A DNA stretch of 64,000 bases from an uncultured Parabacteroides sp. (GCA_937894065.1 CALCST010000034.1:1-64000), one strand, 5' to 3'. Shown: positions 53,441 through 62,974, counted from the stretch's first letter. A program made the numbers and translations. The notes: generated from the letters alone by a model not told the origin.

Positions 53441-54168
53441 AGGGCAAAACTTAATGAGTTTGCTCGTCTGTCATATGATATTACTGATGGAGCAGCACTT
53501 CCTTCAGTTTCGAAACCAAAGGTTGAATTTATTCTTGTCAATCCTAATTCGTAGGTAAAGTCCAGGAACAAACGTCCTATAGTTACATCCACGCCGGCAA
53601 CAAGATTCAGACAATACGGAACATTATCTTCCATAAAGAATGCCGATTGTGAATCTTTTATACCAATGTCATATTTGTTCTTGAAAAAGTACTTGAATTT
53701 TGGACCAAGCATAAAGCTAAGTCTGTATGGATTGGATTTTACAAAATCGTAACCTACAAGTATTGGAATATCAAGTGATGAAGATGTAGTGGAAATATGA
53801 TTTCCGTAGTACGACTGATAAATTAAATCTTCACTTCCGTCGATTGGAGATACGGGAATTGTAAAATTTAGTTCACTTTCTGAATAATACCAACTGACTG
53901 TCGGATTAAGAAATGTTCTGCCGAAGTTAATACGCAATGATACAGCTGCAAGATATCCTACTTTATACTGTTGCTGAAAGTCTTCAATAGTTTTATCGTT
54001 TACGCTGAATTCGTGTATTATCGGGAGTTGTGAGTTAAATCCGATACGGAAACCAACATTGTATTGTTTGTCTTTTATGTACATGAATCCTTGTTTCTCT
54101 TTCATCTCTTGTGAGTAAGAAATCAGAGAAACAAATGCCAGCAGCAGTGTAGTGATATACTTTTTCAT
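53425..54168 (-). CDS. PorT-like outer-membrane beta-barrel protein
   Basis: A 247-residue protein with a signal peptide (about 1-19, ending ISYSQ) and a predicted eight-strand barrel. Strand pattern and features such as GFRIGFNSQLP, LGPKFKYFF and ANSLSFALGVLF place it in the PorT/outer-membrane beta-barrel family (PF13568). Function unknown; such proteins are common in Bacteroidetes and not all serve T9SS. Confidence 0.85.
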   Translation of the reverse strand: MKKYITTLLLAFVSLISYSQEMKEKQGFMYIKDKQYNVGFRIGFNSQLPIIHEFSVNDKTIEDFQQQYKVGYLAAVSLRINFGRTFLNPTVSWYYSESELNFTIPVSPIDGSEDLIYQSYYGNHISTTSSSLDIPILVGYDFVKSNPYRLSFMLGPKFKYFFKNKYDIGIKDSQSAFFMEDNVPYCLNLVAGVDVTIGRLFLDFTYELGLTRINSTFGFETEGSAAPSVISYDRRANSLSFALGVLF

Positions 54169-54213
54169 AATTGCATATATTTAAGATGGAAAGTAAAGCA
54201 TAAAAGGAAAGAA

Positions 54214-54783
54214 TTACTTTTTCTTTTTCTTCACCGACCATCCAAATTTTCCTATAGAATCGCCTAACTCATAATATTTCCCATGGGAATATGCAAGCAA
54301 ATTTGCTTTTTGCATATCAAATGCGCCAGTTTCAGGATCAAGATATTTGTCATCAGCAAGAACATTGACAACATCAGCAATAAACATATCATGACTTCCC
54401 AATGAAACAATTTCCTTGACTTTACATTCAATGCATAAAGGTGATTCTTCAATAATTGGAGCAGTCACAATTGATGCTTTGCCTGGAGTGAGATTCATTT
54501 CCTCGAATTTATGATGATCTTTTCCGGAATTTACGCCACACCAGTCTGTTGCAAAAGCCAAGTCTTTTGTTGTAAGGTTGATTACGAAATCTGAATTGTT
54601 CTTGATTATGGAATATGAATGTCTTTCCGGTCTGACAGATATGTAACACATTGGAGGATTAGTGCAGATAGTGCCCACCCAAGCAACCGTAATTATATTA
54701 TATTCCTCAGGAGTTCTTCCGCAACTTACCATAACTGCCGGCAGCGGATAAATCATTGTTCCGGGTTTCCAATCGTGTTTCAT
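54214..54783 (-). CDS. flavin reductase-like (flavoredoxin) protein
   Basis: FMN-binding split-barrel protein of 189 residues. Conserved pieces are MVSCG, AWVGTICTNPPMCYISVRPERHSY (in part) and DFVINL, then CKVKEIVSLGSHDMFIADVV. I place the start at 54783 (MKHDWKPGT): the 22 residues before it in frame are hydrophobic but not conserved, and they overlap a hairpin. Role as an electron carrier or flavin reductase is by family. It follows pyrI at 90 bases but is separated by the hairpin. Confidence 0.85.
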   Translation of the reverse strand: MKHDWKPGTMIYPLPAVMVSCGRTPEEYNIITVAWVGTICTNPPMCYISVRPERHSYSIIKNNSDFVINLTTKDLAFATDWCGVNSGKDHHKFEEMNLTPGKASIVTAPIIEESPLCIECKVKEIVSLGSHDMFIADVVNVLADDKYLDPETGAFDMQKANLLAYSHGKYYELGDSIGKFGWSVKKKKK

Positions 54784-54814
54784 CTGTGTTAAAAGAATTG
54801 CATTTAGAAAAGAA

Positions 54815-54850
54815 GTTGTCAGACAGAAAAATACATTTTTGCCTGACAAC
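54815..54850 (-). terminator. hairpin after pyrBI
   Basis: GTTGTCAG (54815-54822) and CTGACAAC (54843-54850), 8-bp stem just after the pyrI stop on the minus strand, with a partly T-rich run past it. Could end the pyrBI transcript. Confidence 0.55.
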
Positions 54851-54873
54851 CTGAAAATTTGTTTATTACCTAT

Positions 54874-55341
54874 TTATTTGAGAATGATGTCTTCCTGATT
54901 GATCTTTCTTTCGCAATAATGGCATTTGATAGTACCAGCTTCTTTGTCGATAACTTCAAAGCGAGTAGGCATTGGTTCGTTGTTTGTTATACATTTAGGA
55001 TTGTTACACTTAACCAAACCAACCACTTCGTCCGGCAAAGATATTGTCTTTTTCTCAACCACTTCGTAATTCTTGATAATGTTAAGATTTACATTCTGTG
55101 CAACCAAAGCAATACGGCTGATTTCTTTGTCGTCAAAGAATTTATCGGCAATTTTAATCATACCTTTACTGCCACATTTGTTACTCAACAGATTGTTTGC
55201 AATAGTGATTGTGTTGCCATCCATTTTGTCAAGTTCAAGTAATGAAGCAACCTTAAATAAATGACATGGAGGAATATGGTCTATTACAGTGCCGTTTTCA
55301 ATGGCAGCCACCTGTAATGCTTTATTTTTTTGTTCTGACAT
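54874..55341 (-). CDS. pyrI: aspartate carbamoyltransferase regulatory chain
   Basis: Allosteric subunit that binds CTP/ATP and links PyrB trimers. The N-terminal nucleotide domain begins IENGTVIDHIPP, and the C-terminal zinc domain has CNNPKC and CHYC (four Cys ligands). I chose the ATG at 55341 over a TTG nine bases upstream. It starts 13 bases after the pyrB stop, so the two are one operon. Confidence 0.95.
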   Translation of the reverse strand: MSEQKNKALQVAAIENGTVIDHIPPCHLFKVASLLELDKMDGNTITIANNLLSNKCGSKGMIKIADKFFDDKEISRIALVAQNVNLNIIKNYEVVEKKTISLPDEVVGLVKCNNPKCITNNEPMPTRFEVIDKEAGTIKCHYCERKINQEDIILK

Positions 55342-55354
55342 AACTAACAACAGT

Positions 55355-56269
55355 TTAAATTTCTATACCTAAAACTTCGCAAATAATAGCCTGACGTGCA
55401 AACAAACCATTTCTAGCCTGCTGGATGTAATAAGCCTTTGGATTATCATCAACGTCATAAGCAATTTCATTGACACGAGGAAGTGGATGAAGGATACGCA
55501 AGTTTTCACGGCTTCCTTCAAGCATAGAGTTTTTAAGGATATACACATTTTTAACTCTTTCATATTCCTCAAGGTCTGTGAATCTTTCACGTTGAACACG
55601 AGTCATATAAAGAATATCAGTCTTGTTTATGATATCCTCAGTGAAGTCTGTATGTTCATAATATTTAATACCCAATCTGTCGCAGAAGTTTTTCTGTTCG
55701 TCCGGCATTTTCAGTTCTTCCGGAGCTACAAAATGGAATGTTGGGTTAAAATGAGACATACCGACAATCAGTGAATGAACAGTTCGTCCGTATTTCAGGT
55801 CACCAACCATTGTAATGGTAAGATCTTCCAGTTTACCTTGAGTCTTTCTGATTGAATACAAATCCAACATAGTCTGAGAAGGATGCTGGTTTGCTCCGTC
55901 ACCTGCGTTTATGATAGGAACATTTGTAACTTCAGATGCATATCTTGCAGCACCTTCCAAATAGTGACGCATAATAATCAAGTCGGCATAATTGCTGACC
56001 ATCAAAATAGTGTCTTTAAGTGTTTCTCCTTTGGAAGAACTTGTAGTGGAAGCATCCTGAAATCCTATAACTCGTCCGCCCAAACGGTTTACTGCGGTTT
56101 CAAAACTTAAGCGAGTACGTGTTGACGGTTCAAAGAACAATGTTGCGGCAACCTTTCCTTCCAACAAACGGCGGTTAGGATTTTCCTCAAATTTTTTTGC
56201 ATTATCCAGAATACGAAGAATGTCCTCTTTGGAACATTGGTCGATAGAAACTAAACTTTTACTTTTCAT
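55355..56269 (-). CDS. pyrB: aspartate carbamoyltransferase catalytic chain
   Basis: First committed step of pyrimidine synthesis. The carbamoyl phosphate site FFEPSTRTRLSFE is at about 48-60, with the flexible loop SSSKGETLKDT and HPSQ...LD (in GANQHPSQTMLDLYSI), HPLPRV near the C-terminus. The start at 56269 (MKSKSLVSID) gives 304 residues, as in the family; a longer frame with ten more residues would overlap the promoter. Confidence 0.96.
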   Translation of the reverse strand: MKSKSLVSIDQCSKEDILRILDNAKKFEENPNRRLLEGKVAATLFFEPSTRTRLSFETAVNRLGGRVIGFQDASTTSSSKGETLKDTILMVSNYADLIIMRHYLEGAARYASEVTNVPIINAGDGANQHPSQTMLDLYSIRKTQGKLEDLTITMVGDLKYGRTVHSLIVGMSHFNPTFHFVAPEELKMPDEQKNFCDRLGIKYYEHTDFTEDIINKTDILYMTRVQRERFTDLEEYERVKNVYILKNSMLEGSRENLRILHPLPRVNEIAYDVDDNPKAYYIQQARNGLFARQAIICEVLGIEI

Positions 56270-56296
56270 AGATTGTGTATATTCTGTCTTCAAATG

Positions 56297-56304
56297 CAAA
56301 GGTA
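56297..56304 (-). promoter_or_regulatory. -7 element of pyrBI
   Basis: CAAAGGTA reads TACCTTTG on the minus strand, 28 bases before the pyrB start. The leader would be short, so no pyrimidine attenuator hairpin fits here. Confidence 0.55.
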
Positions 56305-56420
56305 ATGAAAAAGGATTGAAAAAATAAGATGCTCAATAAAACTTTTTCTCTAAAAAATCCATCTTATTGTTAGTCTTCAGTTTGATGTATTCTGCCTTTT
56401 TTCGTGAAGATTTGCATTTC

Positions 56421-56519
56421 CTTTCGGAAGAAAGGGGTAAATACATCCGAAAGAAATTTTATTTTCTTTCGGAACAAAATCAATTTTCTTTCGGAAGAAA
56501 ATCTTGTTCCTTCCGAAAG
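56421..56519. repeat. cluster of five CTTTCGGAA units in mixed orientation
   Basis: CTTTCGGAA occurs at 56421-56429, 56466-56474 and 56488-56496, with reverse copies at 56446-56453 (eight bases) and 56511-56519. Each is flanked by AAGAAA/TTTCTT, so each pair can form hairpins. This is most of the structure in the 403-base gap between the divergent pyrB and dnaB genes; the rest is AT-rich with the two promoters. Confidence 0.75.
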
Positions 56520-56675
56520 AAAAAACAGACGGGATAAAAACGAATGATTGTCTAATATATACATAAGTTCATATGTAATAAAAATGCCTGATTCAACAGA
56601 ATTTATGATAAATCTGCGCCATGTTTATGAATATTTACGAATATAAATTAAGTTGTGCACTTTACAAACATTACG

Positions 56676-56683
56676 TATCTTTG
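56676..56683 (+). promoter_or_regulatory. -7 element of dnaB
   Basis: TATCTTTG, 19 bases before the ATG at 56703. Upstream at 19 bases is TTGT, an imperfect -33. Confidence 0.55.
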
Positions 56684-56702
56684 CCTTCATATATGATTTA
56701 AG

Positions 56703-58268
56703 ATGGCAGGAGAGATTAAAAATAACAGTCGCAGTAAACAAAAGCAACCTCAATTGTTGCCGGATATGGGCAGATTGCAGCCCCAGGCGCGTGAATTGGA
56801 AGAAGCCGTTCTGGGTGCGCTTATGCTTGAGAAAGACGCATATTCTATTGTTTGTGAAATATTGAAACCAGAGTGTTTCTATGAGAAGAATCATGAGTTG
56901 ATATATTCTGCAATCGTAGATTTGGCAGTGACTCAGAGCCCTATAGATATGCTGACTGTTACTGAGCAGTTGAAACGCCGTGGAGATTTGGATCGTGTTG
57001 GCGGTCCTTTTTATATTTCACAGCTTACAAGTAAAGTTGCGAGTAGTGCGCATATCGAATATCATGCCCGCATTATCGCACAGAAATATCTGGCAAGGGA
57101 ATTGATTTCCTTCACTGCACAAATTCAGGGTAAGGCATTTGACGAAACTATCGACGTTGAAGACCTGATGCAGGAAGCCGAAGGACGATTGTTCGAGATT
57201 TCACAGAGAAATGTAAAAAAGGATGTGACTCAGATCAATCCAATTATTAAGGAAGCTCTCGATAAAATTGAACAGGCAGCGAAACAGAAAGAAGGTTTAA
57301 GCGGTTTGAGGACAGGATTCGATGGCTTGGATAAAATCACTTCCGGTTGGCAGAATTCCGACTTGGTCATTATCGCTGCACGTCCGGCGATGGGTAAAAC
57401 GGCTTTCGTTCTTTCTATGGCTAAGAATATGGCTGTGAACTTCAATATTCCTGTTGCTCTGTTCTCATTGGAAATGAGTAATGTTCAGCTTGTGAACCGT
57501 CTTATTGTCAATGTCTGCGAAATACCGGGTGAGAAAATCAAGAGCGGTAAATTGGCTGAATATGAATGGGAACAGTTGAACTTTAAGCTTAGGGATTTGT
57601 ATGACGCACCTATATATATAGATGATACTCCAAGTTTGTCTGTATTCGAACTCCGAACCAAAGCACGCCGTCTGGTTAGAGAACATGATATAAAATGTAT
57701 CATCATTGACTATTTGCAGTTGATGAATGCCAGTGGTATGAATTTTGGTAGCCGTGAGCAGGAAGTCAGTATGATTTCCCGTTCATTGAAAGGACTTGCC
57801 AAGGAGCTTAATATTCCTATCATCGCACTGTCACAGTTGAACCGTGGTGTTGAAGCACGTCAGGGTGCTGAAGGAAAGAGACCACAATTGGCGGACTTGC
57901 GTGAATCCGGAGCCATCGAGCAGGATGCCGATATGGTTTGTTTTATCCACCGTCCGGAATATTATAAGATTACAGAAGATGAAAGAGGAAATTCTCTTGT
58001 AGGTCTTGCAGAAATTATCATAGCAAAACATCGTAACGGTGCAGTGGGTGATGTGCGACTAAGATTCAAGGGCGAGTTTGCTAAGTTTATGAATATCGAG
58101 GAAGATGTTCAGGTGAAGGAATTCTCATCCGGAATGAATGGCAATTCAAATCCTGTTGCTCCATCCGGTGAAGGAGGAAATTATCCATCATTGCCTCAAG
58201 CTGGCGGACAATCGAAAGGTGGCAACTCAGATTTCCTGAACTCTACAAGCCATGATTTCCCGTTCTGA
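56703..58268 (+). CDS. dnaB: replicative DNA helicase DnaB
   Basis: Hexameric fork helicase of 521 residues. N-terminal DnaB domain (about 25-130), linker, then RecA-like core with Walker A ARPAMGKT at 226-233, EMSNVQLVNRL, Walker B CIIIDYLQLM and the DADMVCFIHRPEYY segment. Ends in a Gly/Ser/Pro-rich tail of about 45 residues that is likely disordered. No intein. recR follows 44 bases later. Confidence 0.96.
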   Translation: MAGEIKNNSRSKQKQPQLLPDMGRLQPQARELEEAVLGALMLEKDAYSIVCEILKPECFYEKNHELIYSAIVDLAVTQSPIDMLTVTEQLKRRGDLDRVGGPFYISQLTSKVASSAHIEYHARIIAQKYLARELISFTAQIQGKAFDETIDVEDLMQEAEGRLFEISQRNVKKDVTQINPIIKEALDKIEQAAKQKEGLSGLRTGFDGLDKITSGWQNSDLVIIAARPAMGKTAFVLSMAKNMAVNFNIPVALFSLEMSNVQLVNRLIVNVCEIPGEKIKSGKLAEYEWEQLNFKLRDLYDAPIYIDDTPSLSVFELRTKARRLVREHDIKCIIIDYLQLMNASGMNFGSREQEVSMISRSLKGLAKELNIPIIALSQLNRGVEARQGAEGKRPQLADLRESGAIEQDADMVCFIHRPEYYKITEDERGNSLVGLAEIIIAKHRNGAVGDVRLRFKGEFAKFMNIEEDVQVKEFSSGMNGNSNPVAPSGEGGNYPSLPQAGGQSKGGNSDFLNSTSHDFPF

Positions 58269-58312
58269 TGAACATAGAATCTGTTGCTAAAAAGTAAAGA
58301 AACTTTTCAGTT

Positions 58313-58933
58313 ATGAAATATCCTTCAGTTTTGTTGGAAAACGCAGTAAATGAATTGGCGTCATTGCCGGGCGTGGGCAGGAAAACAGCTCTTCGCCTTG
58401 CCTTGCATATACTTCGCCGTAATGAAGAATATATAGATAATTTTGCTTCTGCATTGGTGACTCTTCGCCACAATGTGAAATATTGCAAGGTGTGCCATAA
58501 CATATGTGATGATGACATATGCTCGATTTGCAGCAATCCTTCACGTGATCATTCTATGGTTTGCGTAGTTGAAAATGTAAAGGAAGTTATGGCTATTGAG
58601 AATACCGGGCAATTCAAAGGCGTATATCATGTTCTTGGTGGAATTATCTCTCCTATGGATGGCATCGGACCAAGCGACTTGAACATTGACAGTTTGGTTG
58701 AGCGTGTAGCTACCGGTGAAGTCAAGGAAGTTCTTCTAGCCTTGAGCACCACAATGGAAGGCGATACAACAAACTTCTTTATATACAGGAAATTGTCAGC
58801 ATATGATGTTCGGGTAACAGTCATTGCCCGTGGCGTTTCCATCGGCGATGAGATTGAGTATGCCGACGAAATAACTCTCGGACGTTCCATCGTGAACAGA
58901 GTGAGTTTCGGCGACGGAATGAAAAACTTCTAA
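58313..58933 (+). CDS. recR: recombination protein RecR
   Basis: RecFOR pathway protein of 206 residues. N-terminal helix-hairpin-helix LPGVGRKTALRLA, C4 zinc finger (Cys58, Cys61, Cys70, Cys73) and Toprim domain from MVCVVENVKEV, with the acidic Glu in the usual place. Probably one transcript with dnaB and the two genes after. Confidence 0.95.
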   Translation: MKYPSVLLENAVNELASLPGVGRKTALRLALHILRRNEEYIDNFASALVTLRHNVKYCKVCHNICDDDICSICSNPSRDHSMVCVVENVKEVMAIENTGQFKGVYHVLGGIISPMDGIGPSDLNIDSLVERVATGEVKEVLLALSTTMEGDTTNFFIYRKLSAYDVRVTVIARGVSIGDEIEYADEITLGRSIVNRVSFGDGMKNF

Positions 58934-58962
58934 TTTCAGGAAAACGAATAAATTGATTTATC

Positions 58963-60183
58963 ATGTACGATTTCTTAATTAAGAGCGACTCGGAAGAAGA
59001 AAGCAACGAACAGGAAATAGATTTGTCTGTCGTTATTGTCAACTATAATGTGAAATATTTTTTGGAGCAGTGTCTCCATTCACTCAAAGCCGCAACAGTC
59101 GGAATGTACGGAGTGGAAATATTTGTAGTTGACAACAATTCAACAGACGGTTCGGTTGAATATCTTAAGGAGAAATATCCTGATGTAATATTTATTGAGA
59201 ACAAAGAGAATGTTGGTTTCGCACGTGCCAACAACCAGGCATTCAAGCAATGCAAGGGAAAATATGTTCTTATGCTTAATCCGGATACAGTTGTCGGAGA
59301 GGAATCATTGCGCTCGCTGATATTTCATATGGATGACAATCCTGAAATTGGAGCTGTCGGCTTTAAGATGATTGACGGAAACGGACGATTTCTTGCGGAG
59401 AGCAAACGCTCTTTCCCTACGCCTTGGGTTTCGTTCTGCAAATTATCAGGTCTGTCAAAGCTGTTTCCTATGTCGCCTAAATATGCAAGTTATTCTTTGC
59501 CATATCTTTCTGCTGATGAAGCTCATGAGGTGGAAGTTCTTGCCGGAGCATTTATGTTCATGAGACGCGAAGCATTGGAAAAAGCTGGTGGATTGGACGA
59601 ACGTTATTTCATGTATGGCGAGGATATCGACCTTTCATATCAGATAGTAAAAGCAGGATATAAGAATTATTATATTCCGGAAAGGCTTCTTCACTACAAG
59701 GGCGAGTCAACAAAACACGGAGACATGTCGTTCGTGAAGAGATTTTATGGAGCGATGCTTTTGTTCTATAAGAAATATTATCCGGAGCAGAAACTTTTCG
59801 GTTCGTTTATCCGTGCCGGTATTTATTTTTACGGCGGACTTGCGGCTGTGGCAAGAGTCCTCGGACTTTATCGCAGGAAAAAAGTAAAGCATAAGAGAAT
59901 GATGATTATTTCCGGAGAAGAATATTTCGAGGAAACAAAAAAGGCTGCATTGAAATCAATGCCTTCATTGTCGCAGATTAAATTATGGAATCTCGACGAA
60001 AACAGAACAATGAATGCAATTGGCCGCAGCATAAATATGCACCGCTTCACAGACATAACTTTCGTTTGGCCCGATGTAAGATATGAGCAAATGCTTTTGT
60101 ATATGGACCAGATGCCGTCAAAGAATATGACTTATCATATATATAATGCAGAAACAAAATTATATGTTTCACCTGGTGAATAA
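58963..60183 (+). CDS. GT2 family glycosyltransferase
   Basis: Cytoplasmic glycosyltransferase of 406 residues, rhamnosyltransferase-like. After a 20-residue acidic N-terminus comes SVVIVNYNVKYFLEQCL, DNNSTDGS, and the metal-binding region LNPDTV; GAFMFMRREALEKAGGLDERYFMYGEDIDLSYQI is the acceptor/base block (in part). A C-terminal hydrophobic stretch (about 285-305) and a further 100-residue region follow. Donor and acceptor are unknown. Lies 29 bases after recR. Confidence 0.88.
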   Translation: MYDFLIKSDSEEESNEQEIDLSVVIVNYNVKYFLEQCLHSLKAATVGMYGVEIFVVDNNSTDGSVEYLKEKYPDVIFIENKENVGFARANNQAFKQCKGKYVLMLNPDTVVGEESLRSLIFHMDDNPEIGAVGFKMIDGNGRFLAESKRSFPTPWVSFCKLSGLSKLFPMSPKYASYSLPYLSADEAHEVEVLAGAFMFMRREALEKAGGLDERYFMYGEDIDLSYQIVKAGYKNYYIPERLLHYKGESTKHGDMSFVKRFYGAMLLFYKKYYPEQKLFGSFIRAGIYFYGGLAAVARVLGLYRRKKVKHKRMMIISGEEYFEETKKAALKSMPSLSQIKLWNLDENRTMNAIGRSINMHRFTDITFVWPDVRYEQMLLYMDQMPSKNMTYHIYNAETKLYVSPGE

Positions 60184-60188
60184 ATAAT

Positions 60189-60710
60189 ATGTGGCTTGAG
60201 AACAGCAGAATACGACTGAGAGCACTTGAACCTGAGGATTTGCAAGTCCTTTACAAGTGGGAGAATGATTCTTCATTATGGCAGGCAGGAAACACATTGT
60301 CGCCATATTCTAGATTCATTCTGAAAGAATATATCCGAAATTCCGGAAGCGACATATATGAATTGCATCAGCTAAGATTGATAATTGAGGACAAGGCAAC
60401 CAGAGAAGCTGTCGGCACGATTGATTTGTATGATTTCGATCCTCATCATCGCCGTGCCGGAGTTGGGATAATTGTTGACCCGGAGTTTCAAAGAGAAGGT
60501 TTCGGACTGGAAGCTCTCAATCTGCTTGTCGAATATTCTTTCGGATATCTTCATTTGCATCAGTTGTTTGCCCATATCCCGAAAGCAAACATAAGAAGTC
60601 TGAATTTGTTCCGCAAAGCCGGCTTTGACGAAAGGGCAGAACTTATTGACTGGGTTTTGCTTCCGGATGGATATTCTAATGTTTATGTGATGCAGAAAAT
60701 AAAGGAATGA
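60189..60710 (+). CDS. GNAT acetyltransferase, RimJ/RimL type
   Basis: A 173-residue GNAT protein opening with IRLRALEPEDLQVLYKWEND, typical of the RimJ/RimL or spermidine-acetyltransferase group. The acetyl-CoA loop is in FQREGFGLEALNLLV (about 100-114), followed by ANIRSLNLFRKAGF. Substrate unknown. Five bases after the glycosyltransferase gene, so co-translated. Its stop lies at the start of an 8-bp-period repeat. Confidence 0.88.
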   Translation: MWLENSRIRLRALEPEDLQVLYKWENDSSLWQAGNTLSPYSRFILKEYIRNSGSDIYELHQLRLIIEDKATREAVGTIDLYDFDPHHRRAGVGIIVDPEFQREGFGLEALNLLVEYSFGYLHLHQLFAHIPKANIRSLNLFRKAGFDERAELIDWVLLPDGYSNVYVMQKIKE

Positions 60711-60737
60711 GTTGATAAGTTGACGAGTTGATAAGGG
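60709..60737. repeat. 8-bp-period AGTTGACR repeat, copy 3
   Basis: AGTTGATA, AGTTGACG, AGTTGATA in series, starting at the last base of the GNAT stop region. Third copy of the family at 3133 and 36273. Confidence 0.6.
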
Positions 60738-60757
60738 AACATGAACTTATTCTATTG

Positions 60758-61852
60758 TCAGTTTGTTTCTGTTCCCATATAAACTGTCAAAGCCATTTCC
60801 TTACATTTTGCTCTGCTTATTTTCCCCGTTTCCGTTGTAGGAATTCTTTTCACGGCAAATATTTTTTTCGGGCGTTCGTATTTGGTGAGAATGCTTTCAA
60901 TTTTTCTAGCAATATTTTGTGGAATAGCATTACTTTCAATCAGCAGAATTATTATTTCACCGAATTTATTGTCCGGCACAGAAGTAATGGCGAAAGGAAA
61001 ATCAATAATTTCTTTTAGCTTTTCTTCCACTTGCTCAATTTGAATTTTTATTCCTCCAGTATTTATAATATTATCTTTCCTTCCTATAATGCGGAAACTT
61101 CCGTCTTCTTTCAAGTCAACGATGTCGTTTGTATGCAATATTACATCAGATACAGCAGGTGCTTCAATTATAAGAGCATTATCTTCATCCACAGAAATCT
61201 TCACAGTGTCGAATGGCTTATAATATAAAGAAGCATCTTCTCCGTTAATCTTGCGCAAGGCTATATGCGACAGAGTTTCAGTCATTCCATAAGTGGAATA
61301 AATTCTGTTAGGGAAATCTTTCAATTCCTTTTCCATAGCTGCGTCAATCGAACCTCCGCCGATTATCACTGTGTCTATGTTTTTGAATTTTTCTTTTTCT
61401 TCAGCAACAAGCAAACTGTTGTAAACTTGCAGCGGAATCATTGCTGCAAATTTTATATGTTCATTTATATTGGAAAGAGGATGACCGCAAGGCTTTTGGA
61501 TTATGAGTTCCAATCCGCAAATCAAGGCACGGACAACCAGCATTTTGCCGGCTATATATTTCAGAGGCATACATAACAACGCTTTGTCTTCAGCCATTAA
61601 ACCGAGAGTGGCGCATGTCAGACGAGCACTGTTTTCCATATAATCCTTTTTCACCATCATTTCTTTTGGATTTCCAGTCGAACCAGATGTGTGTACTTTT
61701 ATTAAAGGAGAATCATTAAACCATTCTTCAAGAAAAGAAACCAAATCTGCAAAGAAATCCTCTTCTGTTGGAATTAGGTTTTTCATTTCATTCAGATTAT
61801 TCTTTCCCCATTTCCTTCCTTTATATAATATGTATTGCTGCTCTCTGTTCAT
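60758..61852 (-). CDS. menE: o-succinylbenzoate--CoA ligase MenE
   Basis: Acyl-adenylate-forming enzyme of menaquinone synthesis that makes o-succinylbenzoyl-CoA. The AMP loop is HTSGSTGNPKEMMV, followed by YSTYGMTET and the GRKDNIINTGGIKI hinge; the catalytic Lys near the C-terminus is in the TETGKISR segment. At 364 residues it is shorter than the 450-490 of many MenE proteins because the N-terminal part is trimmed, as in other Bacteroidetes. Last gene of the visible men group (menB, menC, menE on the minus strand). Confidence 0.93.
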   Translation of the reverse strand: MNREQQYILYKGRKWGKNNLNEMKNLIPTEEDFFADLVSFLEEWFNDSPLIKVHTSGSTGNPKEMMVKKDYMENSARLTCATLGLMAEDKALLCMPLKYIAGKMLVVRALICGLELIIQKPCGHPLSNINEHIKFAAMIPLQVYNSLLVAEEKEKFKNIDTVIIGGGSIDAAMEKELKDFPNRIYSTYGMTETLSHIALRKINGEDASLYYKPFDTVKISVDEDNALIIEAPAVSDVILHTNDIVDLKEDGSFRIIGRKDNIINTGGIKIQIEQVEEKLKEIIDFPFAITSVPDNKFGEIIILLIESNAIPQNIARKIESILTKYERPKKIFAVKRIPTTETGKISRAKCKEMALTVYMGTETN

Positions 61853-61878
61853 TTACCTTGACTTTGCTTTTAATTTGA

Positions 61879-62895
61879 TTAGACATTTCGCCACAGACAA
61901 TCCTTTCTTATTTCAAGAGGCATCGGAATATTGTCAGTGAATAAAGCTCCGGTTCCCAATCCCTGAGGAAGAGGATTGTTGAATGAAGAGCACCATTGTG
62001 CAATAGCATTCAATCCGATATTTGATTCCAAAGCCGACGTAATCCACCAGGGAATATTTCTTTTGTTAGCTTCGTCAATCCATTCTTCGCTACCACTGAT
62101 TCCGCCGTGTAGCGAAGGTTTGAGAATTATATATTGAGGTTTGATAATGTCCAGCAATTCTTTTTTCTTTTCAATATCATTTATGCCGATAAGCTCTTCG
62201 TCCAATGCAATAGGCAATGGAGTTGAAGCTGTCAGTCGTGCCATTTCTTCCCATTGTCCGGCACGGATTGGCTGCTCGATTGAATGTAAATCCAATTTCG
62301 AAAGTCTTTCAAGTTTTTCCATAGCATCGGAAGGAGAGAAGGCTCCGTTTGCATCTACTCTCAATTCCACATCGTCTGCAGAGAAATGCTTTCTAATGAA
62401 ACTTAGCAATTCGATTTCTTTTTCAAAATCAATCGCACCGATTTTAAGTTTGATACATCTGAATCCAAGATTCATTTTCTCCTTTATGCGTGCAAGCATT
62501 TCATCAAAATTTCCCATCCAAATCAGACCATTGATAGGAATTCCGGCTTCACCTCTTGAAAATGCAGTGTCCCACAAACATCCGGATTCGGCATTCAAAT
62601 CTTTTAATGCTGTTTCCAAACCGAAAAGCATAGACGGATAGTGGCGGAGTTTGTCATAATTGATTGCTCCGTCATTCTCTGTTTCACTGCAGAATTCGTT
62701 CAGCAATTTTTCATAGTCTTCACTTGCGTCACAACTCAAATCCGGCAGTGGAGCACATTCTCCATAACCATATTTCCCGCTTTCTGTGTCTTCTGCTTTA
62801 ATAAGCCAGATTTGTCTTACAATATAGACACCACGCGATGTTTTAGCCGGCTGCTTGAAATGCAGTGTTTTAGGAATAACAGATAACTTAATCAT
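61879..62895 (-). CDS. menC: o-succinylbenzoate synthase MenC
   Basis: Enolase-superfamily dehydratase of menaquinone synthesis. Barrel motifs are KLKIG (catalytic Lys pair), ELRVDANGAF (metal Asp), SIEQP (metal Glu), ALDEEL (metal Asp) and IILKPS (second Lys). Length 338 is normal. 26 bases before menE, so the two are one unit. The 271-base gap to menB is filled by palindromes. Confidence 0.93.
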   Translation of the reverse strand: MIKLSVIPKTLHFKQPAKTSRGVYIVRQIWLIKAEDTESGKYGYGECAPLPDLSCDASEDYEKLLNEFCSETENDGAINYDKLRHYPSMLFGLETALKDLNAESGCLWDTAFSRGEAGIPINGLIWMGNFDEMLARIKEKMNLGFRCIKLKIGAIDFEKEIELLSFIRKHFSADDVELRVDANGAFSPSDAMEKLERLSKLDLHSIEQPIRAGQWEEMARLTASTPLPIALDEELIGINDIEKKKELLDIIKPQYIILKPSLHGGISGSEEWIDEANKRNIPWWITSALESNIGLNAIAQWCSSFNNPLPQGLGTGALFTDNIPMPLEIRKDCLWRNV

Positions 62896-62974
62896 TGACT
62901 TCAGTTTTAATATTAATGTTTTGCTCTGAAAATATAACCGGAATTAGCCTGGAATTTATTCGAATGAAAAATTT

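Noticed and set aside
55271..56400. Pyrimidine attenuator or PyrR site upstream of pyrB
   Set aside because: The likely leader is under 30 bases and shows no attenuator hairpin or leader peptide.
56370..56564. 64-residue minus-strand frame over the CTTTCGGAA cluster
   Set aside because: Its sequence is just the translated repeats (Phe/Ser/Glu/Arg blocks) and lacks a family match.
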